Shown: positions 28,422 through 36,948 of the stretch, in pieces
How positions within the stretch are numbered: position 1 is the first letter of the stretch
Layout of the letters: the number at the start of each line of letters is the position of its first letter
Assembly: GCA_025057115.1 (NCBI GenBank)
Contig: JANWWZ010000011.1
Location: 1 to 64,000, forward strand
DNA from: Bernardetiaceae bacterium
Lineage (GTDB): Bacteria > Bacteroidota > Bacteroidia > Cytophagales > Thermoflexibacteraceae
Reading direction: 5' to 3'
DNA: 64,000 nucleotides
Notes under the pieces: generated by a model
Database searches by the model: none
What the model was told of the DNA's origin: nothing
The model's input: the letters and a program-made list of their open reading frames with translations, nothing else
Translations under genes and position numbers: made by a program

Positions 28422-28478
28422 AGAAGAATTTGACCGTTTTGTAAAGCAACCGCTAAACGAATAGCTTTTAAGGGTTGT
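28422..28478 (+). pseudogene. Duplicated 3' tail of the tlpA-like gene
   Basis: 57 bp encoding EEFDRFVKQPLNE plus a TAG stop and about 14 bp beyond it. It matches the reverse complement of 58887-58943, the end of the intact TlpA-like gene (which reads EEFDRFVKQLLNE), with one or two differences. It lies directly after the Y array and has no upstream coding region, so it is a fragment rather than a gene. A long open frame through the Y array runs into it in frame, probably by chance. Confidence 0.88.
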
Positions 28479-28539
28479 AGACCAACTTTATCAGCCGCAA
28501 AACGACCTTGCAAAATAGTCAATAATCTTGCAGAGTTGT

Positions 28540-31500
28540 TTATATTTTCAATCCCATTAGCAAAATGTCATCTATTTGTTCTTCTTCTCCTTGCCACTGG
28601 GCAAGATGTTTCGCAAAAGCCCGTTCTTGTTCTTCAATGGGTAGGTTGCTAATTTCTATGCATAGTTGCCGAAAGCGCTTCACCGTGAGTTTTTGCTTGG
28701 TTTGGCTACTGATTTGGTCGGCATAGCCGTCGCTAAACATATAAAGCACATCGCCTTTTTGAACAGCAATTTCTTGGGTAGTAAACAGGTGTCCTTCTCT
28801 TTGGAAACCTCCTACGGAAAGTCGGTCAGCTTTGTATTCCATGAGCGTGCCTTCTCTTACCAAATAAAGGGGATTATGGGCACCCGCAAATTGTATCGTT
28901 TGCGTTTGAGCATCGTAGACGATGAGAGACATATCCATGCCGTCGCTGTTGGTACCTTTTTCTTGTTGAAGTGTTCCACGGATGTGTTGATTCATTTCAT
29001 TGAGAATGACGGCGGGATCGATTTGAGTTAAGCGGGCTACAATATTGTCTAAAAGAGAAATGCCCAGCATGCTCATCATGGCTCCTGGTACGCCATGGCC
29101 TGTACAATCTGCCACCACAACAATTGCTTTTCCATCTTTTTCAGCCAGCCAATAAAAATCGCCGCTGACGATATCTCTAGGTCGGTTCAAGATAAAGTAG
29201 CCTGCAAAAAAACGTCGAAGCGCAGAAGCATCTGGCAGCATGGCGTCTTGAATCCGCCTAGCGTATCGAATGCTGCTTGCAGTTTCTTCTTGCTGTTGGC
29301 GTATTTTATCGCGCTGTCGTTCAATTTCCTTATTTTGCCACTGGACTTGCGCCAAAGTGCGACTTAGGGCGCCGTTGAGCTCAAAAAGTTGTTCGTTAGC
29401 TTGCTCTAGTTCAAGGGACTTTTGTTGAATAATTTCGTTTTGTTTTTTGACTTGTGCTAAAGTGCTTTCTAGCTCAGCATTGGCTTGGCTAAGCTCGCGG
29501 GTGCGCAGAGCTATTTGTTGGCTGAGTCGTTCCTTTTCGCGTTTCATGAGCCTCAGTCGCCATTCGCCAATGAGCCAGATAATCAAAATAGCAAGCAAAA
29601 TGTAAAACACATAAGCCACTACTGTGCGGTACCATGGCGATTTGATAACAAAATGATAAGAAGCCTCTTGACTAATATTACCAAATACATCGCGTGCTCG
29701 CAGGCGAAAGACGTAATGTCCTTCAGCAAGGTTGGTATATTCTTTGTCGTTGTCCGCAGTCCAATCGCTCCATTTTTTTTCCAAGCCTTCCAGTTTGTAT
29801 TGGAATTGCATAGCCTGAGTGCTGTTAAAGGCGGTAGCGCTAAAAACAAAGCGAATGCGATTGAGCGAATAGGGCAGGTCTGGGCTAAACAAAGTGCTTT
29901 GCTGTGAAGTAGCTCTTCCTTCCTTGTCAGCAAAAGCGCCGTAGAAAATCACTGAATCTTGCTGGCCTATGCTTACTTGGCGAATAAGTACTTTGAAAGT
30001 AAATTGAGAAGGAATCCTTTGAGAAGGTTGGTAGCGATAAATGCCGTTGAGATCGCTTAGCCAGATGGCGGCAGTGTCTTGGGTGTAAAGTGTTTGTACT
30101 GCATGTAAGTCGTGGAGTCGCTGTAGTGAGCTTTGGTGATAGGTCCATCCGCTGTCTGTCTTTTGCCAGTAGCCTATTTCAATTTTTTTCTTGTAAAAGG
30201 AAAGAGCCCATAGGTTTCCTTGCCTATCTAAAGCGGGCAAAATAACCTTTCGCTGCTGCTTGTTATAGGGTTGATGGAAGGCAGAATCGGGAACAAACTT
30301 GCCTCCTTCGTACTTGTAAATGCCTTTTTCAGTTGCCAGGCGAATTTGTCCGTTGAGGGTAAATAAGTGATTATCTGTAAGAGAGGGAAGTCCATCGGCA
30401 ATGCCTAATTGGCGCACTTGGGGTTGCAAGGTGAATTGGTAAGTGTTGTTCTGCAAGAAACTGATTAGGTAAATGCCGTTGTTGAGTGAGGCTGCCCATA
30501 GGTTGCCGTCTTTATCTTCACAGAGGTGGCGTATGTCATCTCGCACTCCTTCGAGGCGACCTGCGTCTATCCAATTTCCTTCTTTTCTGTAAAGGCATCG
30601 GATGCTGTAAGCCGAACCAGCGAAAACGCGGTCAGGATCTATAGCAGAACGCGTAAGGCAAAAGATGTTAGGGGGGGTCTCCTCACTTATGATGTTGGTA
30701 GCTGTTTCATTGCGAAGGAGCTTTACTCCCATGAAAGTACCTACTAGCAGGTCGCTGTCAATAGAAAGCAATGCCCAACAATCTAATTTGAATCCTGGAA
30801 CGGGTTCGAATTCGGCATCGTAGAATTTTTGTTTTGCGGCATGGTGAGTGAGCTCACGAGGCACTAGCCGAAATAGTCCGCTGATGGTAGCTATGTAAAT
30901 GGTGCCTTGGTGTCTTGTAATGTCGTTTACTACTCCTTTTACTTGGTGATGGTATTCATTGAATACTGTAAGTTCCGAAGGGTACTCTAGGCGGGCAATG
31001 CCGTTGTAAAGTCCTACCCACAGTCCATTTTGGTTGTCTTCAGCGATGCACAAAGCAAAGTCATCTGCCAATCCGTTGCGCCTGTTGTAAATTCCCAGTA
31101 ATTTTCCTTGAGGGCTGATTAGGATGATTCCCACGCCCAACATGCCGATGGCGATAGCTCTATAGTTGCCTTGTCCTACCCAACGGGCGGTATAGCTTCT
31201 AAAGTCGCGCAGCAGTTCGTCTGCTTCTGTAGTCCAGCGAGTAATTTTGTCCTGTCCTAGAATGAAAAAACCGATATTTTGCACGCATATCAACAACTCT
31301 TTTTCACCCCAAGGCAATACTTGGCTAATCAAAGAAGCTGAAAAGGATTCGGTGCCTTTTACAGGAGTAAGAGCGCTGCCGGTCCATTTCATCAATCCGT
31401 AGTCATTTTGTTGCACGTAGAATTGGTTGCGCACTGCGTAGCCAAAGGTGAAAAAGGTAGTAGCGGGCACTACTTGCAAGTAAGGTTTTCCTTTGTTTTC

Positions 31501-31962
31501 CTTAAGAATGTAAATAGTTTCATCAGTTTGAAAAAAAACTCCTTCTGGCAGGCAGTGGACTGTCCACACATCGCTAAAGTTACGCTTGTCTTCTGGCAGC
31601 AGGGTGTGCAACGGTTCATAGCGCATGCGTCCAAGTGAATCGGCGCGCAAATAGCCAAAGTTTTTAGATCCTCCTACGTAAATGCGTCCTTTGTCATCAC
31701 AGGCAAGAGCGCGCACTACGCTGCCCGTTCTGATAAGTTGCCATTTATTGCCATCGTATTCTAAAACGCCGTCATCATTGCCAAAGTAGAGAACCCCTCT
31801 CAAGTCTTGTGCGATAGCCCAGTTTGCCAGTCCCGCTTTGTAGAATTGAGGTAAGTAGTTATTTATAAAAGGAGCGCCTCGCTCGTAACTTTGTCCATAG
31901 CAAAACAGCTGACTCAATAGGTACAAAACAAGCCATTGCCCTGCACTTTGTAGTCGGTTCAT
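28540..31962 (-). CDS. Membrane sensor with beta-propeller, Y_Y_Y domain, coiled coil and SpoIIE-type PP2C phosphatase
   Basis: About 1140 aa from ATG 31962, where a signal peptide starts (MNRLQSAGQWLVLYLLSQLFCYGQ); the open frame begins 20 codons earlier. The periplasmic part is a ligand-binding propeller (repeats such as GVLYFGNDDGVLEYDGNKW and NGLWVGLYNGIARLEYPSELTVF) followed by a Y_Y_Y domain (YKLEGLEKKWSDW...YTNLAEGHYVFRLRARD). One transmembrane helix (VVAYVFYILLAILIIWLIG) leads to a coiled coil (about 830-920) and a SpoIIE/PP2C domain: SGDFYWLAEKDGK, VVADCTGHGVPGAMMSML, LYMFSDGYADQ, with the metal Asp residues present. This class dephosphorylates Ser/Thr on STAS or SiaC-type partners. 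A SiaB/SiaC pair lies at 39471-40411 and could be its partner (inference). Confidence 0.9.
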   Translation of the reverse strand: MNRLQSAGQWLVLYLLSQLFCYGQSYERGAPFINNYLPQFYKAGLANWAIAQDLRGVLYFGNDDGVLEYDGNKWQLIRTGSVVRALACDDKGRIYVGGSKNFGYLRADSLGRMRYEPLHTLLPEDKRNFSDVWTVHCLPEGVFFQTDETIYILKENKGKPYLQVVPATTFFTFGYAVRNQFYVQQNDYGLMKWTGSALTPVKGTESFSASLISQVLPWGEKELLICVQNIGFFILGQDKITRWTTEADELLRDFRSYTARWVGQGNYRAIAIGMLGVGIILISPQGKLLGIYNRRNGLADDFALCIAEDNQNGLWVGLYNGIARLEYPSELTVFNEYHHQVKGVVNDITRHQGTIYIATISGLFRLVPRELTHHAAKQKFYDAEFEPVPGFKLDCWALLSIDSDLLVGTFMGVKLLRNETATNIISEETPPNIFCLTRSAIDPDRVFAGSAYSIRCLYRKEGNWIDAGRLEGVRDDIRHLCEDKDGNLWAASLNNGIYLISFLQNNTYQFTLQPQVRQLGIADGLPSLTDNHLFTLNGQIRLATEKGIYKYEGGKFVPDSAFHQPYNKQQRKVILPALDRQGNLWALSFYKKKIEIGYWQKTDSGWTYHQSSLQRLHDLHAVQTLYTQDTAAIWLSDLNGIYRYQPSQRIPSQFTFKVLIRQVSIGQQDSVIFYGAFADKEGRATSQQSTLFSPDLPYSLNRIRFVFSATAFNSTQAMQFQYKLEGLEKKWSDWTADNDKEYTNLAEGHYVFRLRARDVFGNISQEASYHFVIKSPWYRTVVAYVFYILLAILIIWLIGEWRLRLMKREKERLSQQIALRTRELSQANAELESTLAQVKKQNEIIQQKSLELEQANEQLFELNGALSRTLAQVQWQNKEIERQRDKIRQQQEETASSIRYARRIQDAMLPDASALRRFFAGYFILNRPRDIVSGDFYWLAEKDGKAIVVVADCTGHGVPGAMMSMLGISLLDNIVARLTQIDPAVILNEMNQHIRGTLQQEKGTNSDGMDMSLIVYDAQTQTIQFAGAHNPLYLVREGTLMEYKADRLSVGGFQREGHLFTTQEIAVQKGDVLYMFSDGYADQISSQTKQKLTVKRFRQLCIEISNLPIEEQERAFAKHLAQWQGEEEQIDDILLMGLKI

Positions 31963-32005
31963 GGTCAAAGCTGCCAAATTGTTGGTCAAATATAAACCTA
32001 TTTCC

Positions 32006-32209
32006 CTACTGCTTGCTCTCAAAGGGATAAATCAAAGGGATAAATGGCACAAAAATGACATCTAAAGAAAGATGCACTTGCAAAACGAAGGTAGAAAAAA
32101 TTAGAGCAAGGAGCAATAAAATGGCTTTTTTGTATTTCTGACGCAGTAGAGCAAATTTTTTTGGGCACTTCGAGGCAAATAACTTAGCAACAAATTTTAG
32201 GCTGTGCAT
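32006..32209 (-). CDS. Possible small two-helix membrane protein
   Basis: 67 aa, ending 44 bp upstream of the likely start of the phosphatase gene. A basic N-terminus (KLFASKCPKKFALLRQKYKK) is followed by two closely spaced hydrophobic helices (AILLLLALIFSTFVLQVH and LDVIFVPFIPLIYPF) and a short polar tail, an arrangement seen in small Bacteroidota inner-membrane proteins. No homologue is recognised and no ribosome binding site decides the matter. The alternative is that this is untranslated leader DNA. Confidence 0.35.
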   Translation of the reverse strand: MHSLKFVAKLFASKCPKKFALLRQKYKKAILLLLALIFSTFVLQVHLSLDVIFVPFIPLIYPFESKQ

Positions 32210-32251
32210 CTGGCAGCGCGGATTACTTTTTCACTAACAAAGGATTCGGTT

Positions 32252-32315
32252 AGAAGGCATTTTAAAGCGACGCAGTGGGAAGGCATGTATTGAACCTTAG
32301 CTAGCTGGGATGTAA
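32252..32315 (+). repeat. Left flanking direct repeat of element C
   Basis: About 64 bp beginning AGAAGGCATTTTAAAGC and containing TTGAAC and GCTAGC. It aligns at roughly 70% identity with 32521-32587 on the other side of element C. The start of the motif also occurs at about 40490-40507 (AGGTATTTTAAAGCAACG), so it may be a dispersed sequence rather than an insertion footprint. Confidence 0.6.
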
Positions 32316-32334
32316 GTCGGAAAAAAACTAACTT

Positions 32335-32513
32335 TTGTTATTGTTATGTCTTGGTGAGCAAGCCGCCTTGTTTATGTCTTGAGAAAAACAACCTACCAGT
32401 GTGGCGGCGAGTATTTTCTTTGGAAAGTGTAAAATAAAATTGCGCTTTTCCGCTTATTCTTACTTTTTGCGTTTTAATTACAATCGGTTATCCTTGAAGA
32501 CACGAATAATGGC
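32335..32513 (+). repeat. Repeat element C: decayed, shortened relative of elements A and B
   Basis: It has the same order of landmarks as element A: a mutated X hairpin (TTGTTATGTCTTGGTGAGCAA), GCCTTGTTTATGTCTTGAGA, ACAACCTACCAGTGTGGCGG, CGAGTATTTTCTTTG, GAAAGTGTAAAATAAAA, ACTTTTTGCGTTTTAATTAC and a decayed Y hairpin (CGGTTATCCTTGAAGACACG, then AATAATGG). Many point differences show it is old. It lies in the same orientation as element A. Confidence 0.8.
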
Positions 32514-32520
32514 AGGGAGT

Positions 32521-32587
32521 AGAGGGCATTTTTAAAGCCATGTGATGGGCAAGCATACGTTGAACGCTGGCTAGCGGTGCGGAGTAA
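32521..32587 (+). repeat. Right flanking direct repeat of element C
   Basis: About 67 bp beginning AGAGGGCATTTTTAAAGC, with TTGAACG and GGCTAGC at the same relative positions as the left copy (32252-32315). The two copies are in direct orientation and bracket the decayed element, paralleling the duplicated gene tails inferred for elements A and B. Confidence 0.6.
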
Positions 32588-32698
32588 TTCATTGGCTAGT
32601 TGTCGGGTTGCTCTAAGTAGTTTTCAGGAAATAGCAATCTGCACTTTGGTAGGATAGAAGAAGTATTTTGTCTTCTTCCAAGAAGCGCTAATAGAACG

Positions 32699-34357
32699 TT
32701 ATTGATACAATTCCATCAGTTCTTTTGCACTTTGGTAGGCGTGTTCGGAGGGATTGGCTCCTCCTATCATTTGGGCAATTTCGTGAAGCCGTTCTTGATA
32801 GCTTAGCTGGCGAATACAACTTACAGCCCGTTGATCCGTGTCTTGCTTATACACATAGTAGTGCCTATCGCCATTGGCTGCCGTTTGTGGCAAATGGCTA
32901 ATGACAAATAATTGATGATTACGAGACATTTCCCGCAGCATTTTGCTAACTTTAATGGCAATTTCACCTGAGATTCCCGTGTCAATTTCGTCGAAAATAA
33001 TAGTAGGCAGGGCAGTTTTTCCCGCTAAAACGTATTTCAAGCAAAGCATGAGACGGGAGAACTCACCACCTGAAGCTACGTTTTTCAGCGGCTCGGGGCG
33101 GATGCCTTTGTTAGCACTAAAAAGAAAACTCACAGCATCAGCTCCTTGAGGCGAAGGGGCTGTAGGAGAGATTACAATTTCCAAGCGCGCATTAGACATG
33201 CCCAGTTCTTTAAGCAAAGCATTGACTTGTTCAGCCAAAGGCATGCTAGCTTGGCGGCGGCTCTGGCTTAAGGCTTCTGCTGCTTCGCGTAAGGCATTAT
33301 GAGCATGATGCACATTTTTTTCTGCTGCTGCAATAGCTTCTTCCAAATGCAAAGTCCAATTAACTTGCTCAGCCAGTCGGTTGCGAATGGCTACCAGTTC
33401 TTCTACAGTGGAGACATTGTGCTTTTTTTGGAGTAGATACAACAGATCGAGCTGAGACCTGAGCAATTGGGCTTGCTCTTGGTCAAAAAACAATTCACTT
33501 GCCTGATTTTCAATTTCCGAAACGAGGTCGCGCAGTTCTATCAGCAGGTTTTCCAATCTTTCTGCAAAAGTTTGGTAAGCAGGTGCGTAGGGAGCAATCT
33601 TTCTGACTTCACTCAAAGCATTGCGCACAAGGGTTTCGGCAGAAGGTTCGTTATCAGCCAACAACTGGATAAGGACCGCCAACTGCTGCCTGACGGTTTC
33701 TAAGTTCTCAAACCATTCTAGTTGCTGCTCCATGCTTTCTTGGTGAATTTTTTCCAATGGCAGGCGCTGGAGCTCTTGGAGCAAATACTGGTTATAGTCT
33801 GCTTGGCGGTGGAGAGTTTCTGCTTGGGCGCGAAGATTCTGCAGATCTTGCTCAGCTTTGCGCCAGGTGTGATAGGCTTGTTGATAGGTTTTTCTAAGGG
33901 ATTGGTTTTGAGCAAAATGGTCCAGCAAACTGCGCTGAAAGTCATCGGCAGCCAGTAGCAAGGTATCGTGTTGGCTGTGGATATCCATGAGTCGGCTAGT
34001 GATGCGCCGCAAGGTCTCCAGCGTAACAGGGGTATCGTTAATAAAGGCACGCGATTTTCCCAAAGGACTTACCTCGCGCCTGATAATGGACTGCGGCTGA
34101 AAATCCAAGTCAGCCTCTTGAAACAGTTCTTCTAATCCGTAGCCTTCAATGCTAAAAGAACCTTCTACTAAGCATTTTTCTCCTTCATTAAGGAGCACTT
34201 TGGTATCGGCGCGGTCACCCAAAAGTAAGCCAATTGCTCCTAACATGATGGATTTTCCAGCACCTGTTTCCCCTGTAATAACGTTGAGACGCGGGGAAGG
34301 AGTAATCTCTAAATGCTTGATCAAAGCGTAATTTTTTATTAGCAGGTGCTTGAGCAT
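32699..34357 (-). CDS. recN: DNA repair protein RecN
   Basis: 552 aa from ATG 34357 (MLKHLLIKNYALIKHLEI, the family's usual start). It is an SMC-like ATPase that organises broken DNA ends during recombinational repair. Walker A is VITGETGAGKSIMLGAIG (near residue 30), two long coiled-coil arms follow (about 150-380), and the C-terminal lobe has the ABC signature NVASGGEFSRLMLCLK and Walker B PTIIFDEIDTGISGEIA, then FVISHLPQTAANGDRHYYV. All ATPase motifs are intact. A TAnnTTTG box (TAACTTTG, complement of 34380-34387) lies about 23 bp before the start and is a plausible promoter. Confidence 0.96.
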   Translation of the reverse strand: MLKHLLIKNYALIKHLEITPSPRLNVITGETGAGKSIMLGAIGLLLGDRADTKVLLNEGEKCLVEGSFSIEGYGLEELFQEADLDFQPQSIIRREVSPLGKSRAFINDTPVTLETLRRITSRLMDIHSQHDTLLLAADDFQRSLLDHFAQNQSLRKTYQQAYHTWRKAEQDLQNLRAQAETLHRQADYNQYLLQELQRLPLEKIHQESMEQQLEWFENLETVRQQLAVLIQLLADNEPSAETLVRNALSEVRKIAPYAPAYQTFAERLENLLIELRDLVSEIENQASELFFDQEQAQLLRSQLDLLYLLQKKHNVSTVEELVAIRNRLAEQVNWTLHLEEAIAAAEKNVHHAHNALREAAEALSQSRRQASMPLAEQVNALLKELGMSNARLEIVISPTAPSPQGADAVSFLFSANKGIRPEPLKNVASGGEFSRLMLCLKYVLAGKTALPTIIFDEIDTGISGEIAIKVSKMLREMSRNHQLFVISHLPQTAANGDRHYYVYKQDTDQRAVSCIRQLSYQERLHEIAQMIGGANPSEHAYQSAKELMELYQ

Positions 34358-34402
34358 AGGGCAACTGCTGAAGATCACACAAAGTTAAGAAACCAATGCA
34401 AG

Positions 34403-35041
34403 CTATTTTCTAAGTTGGAGGGCATAGGCAGCTACAGCGCGAATTTCTTGCTCGGCGAGCGTTTTTTTGTACTTGGGCATGGCATTTTTTCCGTTGGTAA
34501 TGATATGAATTACTTCTTCAAGATTTAATTTACTTTCTGCTAAGTTTTTTGCCCCTACAGCTCCTAAAGCGCCATCTATGCCATGGCAAGAGGTGCAATA
34601 TACTTGGTAAATGGCTTTTCCGTGTGCTTGTAAATCATAGCCAGCTTGGGTAGGGTCGGCAAGGATAGCAGCGGTAATTGCTTGCCTGGGAGCATTGCGA
34701 CTCATTTCAGCAAGTCCGTAGGAGATAACTAAGAGGGCAAAAGAAAGAATAGCTAATACCTTTTGCTTTCGCTTAAAGCCTATCACAGCCAGCGGAATGG
34801 CCGCTATTACTGCAACAATTTTTATCCACGTGTACAGATGCACTTGCGGCAATTGCCATAGCATCACTCCACCAGTGAGCAAAAAAAGTACACTGATGAC
34901 AATTTCTGGAATGCGCAACAGTTTAGTAAAGCGGCTGAGAGCTTCTAATCGGTTCATCAGCAACAGCGTTGTTTTAACTAAGTAGATGAGCAGAAAGAGG
35001 ATGACAACCAGCCTGTGGGTGTGCAAAAGTCCTGTGAACAT
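34403..35041 (-). CDS. SirB2-like membrane domain fused to a class I cytochrome c
   Basis: 212 aa from ATG 35041. The N-terminal 110 residues contain about four transmembrane helices in a SirB2-like arrangement (HTHRLVVILFLLIYLVKTTLLL, IPEIVISVLFLLTGGVMLW, IKIVAVIAAIPLAVIGF, AILSFALLVISYGLAEMSR). A periplasmic cytochrome c domain follows with one haem-binding CTSCH and a distal Met in KNAMPKYKK. It is probably an electron carrier in a membrane-bound respiratory chain. Divergent from the SPFH gene with about 90 bp between them. Confidence 0.82.
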   Translation of the reverse strand: MFTGLLHTHRLVVILFLLIYLVKTTLLLMNRLEALSRFTKLLRIPEIVISVLFLLTGGVMLWQLPQVHLYTWIKIVAVIAAIPLAVIGFKRKQKVLAILSFALLVISYGLAEMSRNAPRQAITAAILADPTQAGYDLQAHGKAIYQVYCTSCHGIDGALGAVGAKNLAESKLNLEEVIHIITNGKNAMPKYKKTLAEQEIRAVAAYALQLRK

Positions 35042-35130
35042 GGCAAAATAATTCGAATCCTCCCTCAAAAATATAGCAAGGATTTGTATATTGCCCCCAA
35101 TGGTCTTTGTTTCGCTTAACTCATTTGGCT

Positions 35131-35994
35131 ATGAAACGCATTTTGATTGTAGTGCTTGTTGTAGCAGTTGTATCAACCATATTGTTTTCTACCGTTTCTT
35201 TTACGCGCATTGATGCTGGATATGTTGGCATCAAGGTGAAGCTTTACGGACAAGACAAAGGGGTGCAAGACATCACCGAAGTGACGGGGATTGTTTGGTA
35301 CAACCCTCTTACCACGGCCATTTACGAGTTTCCCACTTTTGTCCAGCACAAAGTATGGTCAGCTGATATTACAGAGGATAGCCCTGTTAATGAGGAATTT
35401 ACTGTTACTACGCGCGACGGGCTAAGCCTTTCTTTTGACGTGGGATTGGACTACAAAGTCATCCCTGAACGGGTGCCGGATATTTTTCGCACTTATCGCA
35501 AGGACCTTAGCCAAATTACCAACGAATTCATCCGAACAATGGTCCGCAATGCGCACAATAGCGTAGCGGCTACCTACACGGCTGAAGACATGGTTTCCCG
35601 AAGAGCAGAATTTGAGGCAGAAGTAGAAAATATTTTGCGCAAAGAAATGCAAAAAGCAGGTTTTGAACTTCAGCAAGTGGGGATTATTGGCAAGATACGC
35701 ATGCCTGCTACCTTAGAAGAGGCTATTAATGCCAAAATCAAAGCCGTGCAGGATGCCATTCGAGCTGAAAATGAAAAGCAACGCATCATTGCTGAAGCGC
35801 AAAAAAGCATAGAACAAGCAAAAGGCGAAGCAGAGGCTATTAGAATCCGCGCTGAGGCAGAGGCTAATGCCAATAAGCTCATTTCCAACACCTTGTCTCC
35901 TTTGTTGATCCAAAAAATGTACATTGAAAAGTGGGATGGCAAGTTGCCTGCCTACGGACAAGTGCCACAATTGTTTAAAAATGTAGAGCGCTGA
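35131..35994 (+). CDS. SPFH/prohibitin (band 7) family membrane protein
   Basis: 287 aa from ATG 35131 (MKRILIVVLVVAVVSTILF); the frame is open 8 codons earlier only to a TTG. An N-terminal membrane helix (about 4-24) is followed by an SPFH domain (FTRIDAGYVGIKVKLYGQDKGVQ, VTTRDGLSLSFDVGLDYKV, IRTMVRNAHNSVAATYTAEDMV, VGIIGKIRMPATLEEAINAK) and an alanine/glutamate-rich coiled coil (EKQRIIAEAQKSIEQAKGEAEAIRIRAEAEA). Such proteins form large rings that organise membrane domains and modulate proteases. It stands alone, with no NfeD-like partner next to it. Confidence 0.9.
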   Translation: MKRILIVVLVVAVVSTILFSTVSFTRIDAGYVGIKVKLYGQDKGVQDITEVTGIVWYNPLTTAIYEFPTFVQHKVWSADITEDSPVNEEFTVTTRDGLSLSFDVGLDYKVIPERVPDIFRTYRKDLSQITNEFIRTMVRNAHNSVAATYTAEDMVSRRAEFEAEVENILRKEMQKAGFELQQVGIIGKIRMPATLEEAINAKIKAVQDAIRAENEKQRIIAEAQKSIEQAKGEAEAIRIRAEAEANANKLISNTLSPLLIQKMYIEKWDGKLPAYGQVPQLFKNVER

Positions 35995-36059
35995 GTTAAT
36001 CAATCCAGAAGTTCGGCAATTTTTTTGTACTTTTTCCAACCTACAAAAACCATTTCATT

Positions 36060-36683
36060 ATGCGTATCTACAAAAAAATAGTTGCATTTTTGATATGCCT
36101 TGTTCCCTTGACAAGTGTTGCCCAGTTGAGTTTAAACGGTGGCATCAAGCTAGGCGGTGGGTCTTCTAAAGTCAATTTTAAACGCGTACAGAACCCACAA
36201 GCAGGGGGCGCTTTTGTTCCTGGAGATGCTAAAGTAAGTTTTCACGGTGGTGCCTTTGTACAAGCCAAAGTGTTGGGTATAGTGCTGCGACCAGAACTTT
36301 ACTTCACCTCCATCGGCAGCCAAGCCATTTTTGAAAGTCAAAACTTACAGCAAGTGCAAACGCAGGTCAAGAATTACAATATCAATCGCATAGACTTGCC
36401 CTTATTGGTAGGTATTGGATTTGCCAAAGTGCTTCGCATTAATGCGGGTCCAGTGCTTAGCGCCACAGCGACCAGTAACACTACTGTCAACGAAAAACTC
36501 AATAGTGCTACCGTAGGCTTTCAAGCAGGCCTGGGGATAGATGTACTTAAATTCGGTCTCGATGTGCGCTATGAAACAGGAATTAGCAAGGTGAGCAATC
36601 AATTAAAATTGGGCAACTTTACTTTTCCTGCAGACCAGCGCATTAGCCAATTTTTATTCAGCCTTAGTTATCGCTTGTTTTAA
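36060..36683 (+). CDS. Small outer-membrane beta-barrel protein (PorT/OMP_b-brl family)
   Basis: 207 aa with a signal peptide (cleaved near TSVAQ, residue 22). The mature part is a run of amphipathic strands (LSLNGGIKLGGGSSKVNF, VRPELYFTSIGSQAIF, RIDLPLLVGIGFAKVLRINAGPVLSA, VGFQAGLGIDVLKFGLDVRYETGISKV) ending in the aromatic FLFSLSYRLF typical of barrel C-termini. This matches the outer-membrane protein beta-barrel family common in Bacteroidota. Role unknown; the related PorT is a T9SS factor, but identity with PorT is not claimed. A strong terminator follows. Confidence 0.82.
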   Translation: MRIYKKIVAFLICLVPLTSVAQLSLNGGIKLGGGSSKVNFKRVQNPQAGGAFVPGDAKVSFHGGAFVQAKVLGIVLRPELYFTSIGSQAIFESQNLQQVQTQVKNYNINRIDLPLLVGIGFAKVLRINAGPVLSATATSNTTVNEKLNSATVGFQAGLGIDVLKFGLDVRYETGISKVSNQLKLGNFTFPADQRISQFLFSLSYRLF

Positions 36684-36730
36684 GACGCTTTGGCGGTAAA
36701 GACGAAAAAATTCAAATTAAGCCAGTTCTT

Positions 36731-36768
36731 ACATCCCGACAGAAGCTATCTTTTGTCGGGATGTTTGT
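36731..36768 (+). terminator. Rho-independent terminator after the beta-barrel gene
   Basis: An 11-bp perfect stem, ACATCCCGACA (36731-36741) with TGTCGGGATGT (36754-36764) around a 12-nt loop, followed by a T-rich TTGTTGCTTT. It lies 48 bp after the stop codon. Confidence 0.8.
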
Positions 36769-36898
36769 TGCTTTGTACTGTAGTGCGAAAACAATTGAAC
36801 AGCGATAGTTTTTGTCAGCAAATTAGGCAAAACCACATTTTTTGTTGATGTTTTTTTCAAACAAGAGCCAAATAAACAAATGCCAAAGCGAGTGCCTC

Positions 36899-36930
36899 TT
36901 GCAGTTTGCAGCCAGCAAGTCCTATCTTTG
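36899..36930 (+). promoter_or_regulatory. Bacteroidota-type promoter of the symporter gene
   Basis: A -7 box TATCTTTG (36923-36930) fits the phylum consensus TAnnTTTG, with a TTG (-33 element) at 36899-36901, 21 nt upstream. It lies 18 bp before the ATG at 36949. Confidence 0.6.
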
Positions 36931-36948
36931 CCCTAAGCCCAAAAACAC

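Larger units (their letters stand above)
32210..32698. other. Intergenic region between recN and the phosphatase gene, containing decayed repeat element C
   Basis: About 490 bp without a credible gene. It holds a left direct repeat (32252-32315), a decayed element (about 32335-32513) and a right direct repeat (32521-32587), described separately. The rest (32588-32698) shows no recognisable signal apart from the 3' flank of recN. Confidence 0.7.

Noticed and set aside
28008-28522. Overlapping frames in the Y array on both strands
   Set aside because: All are low-complexity readings of the palindromic repeat (FVSSRTT, VREDT), with no plausible start region. They are reported as repeats.
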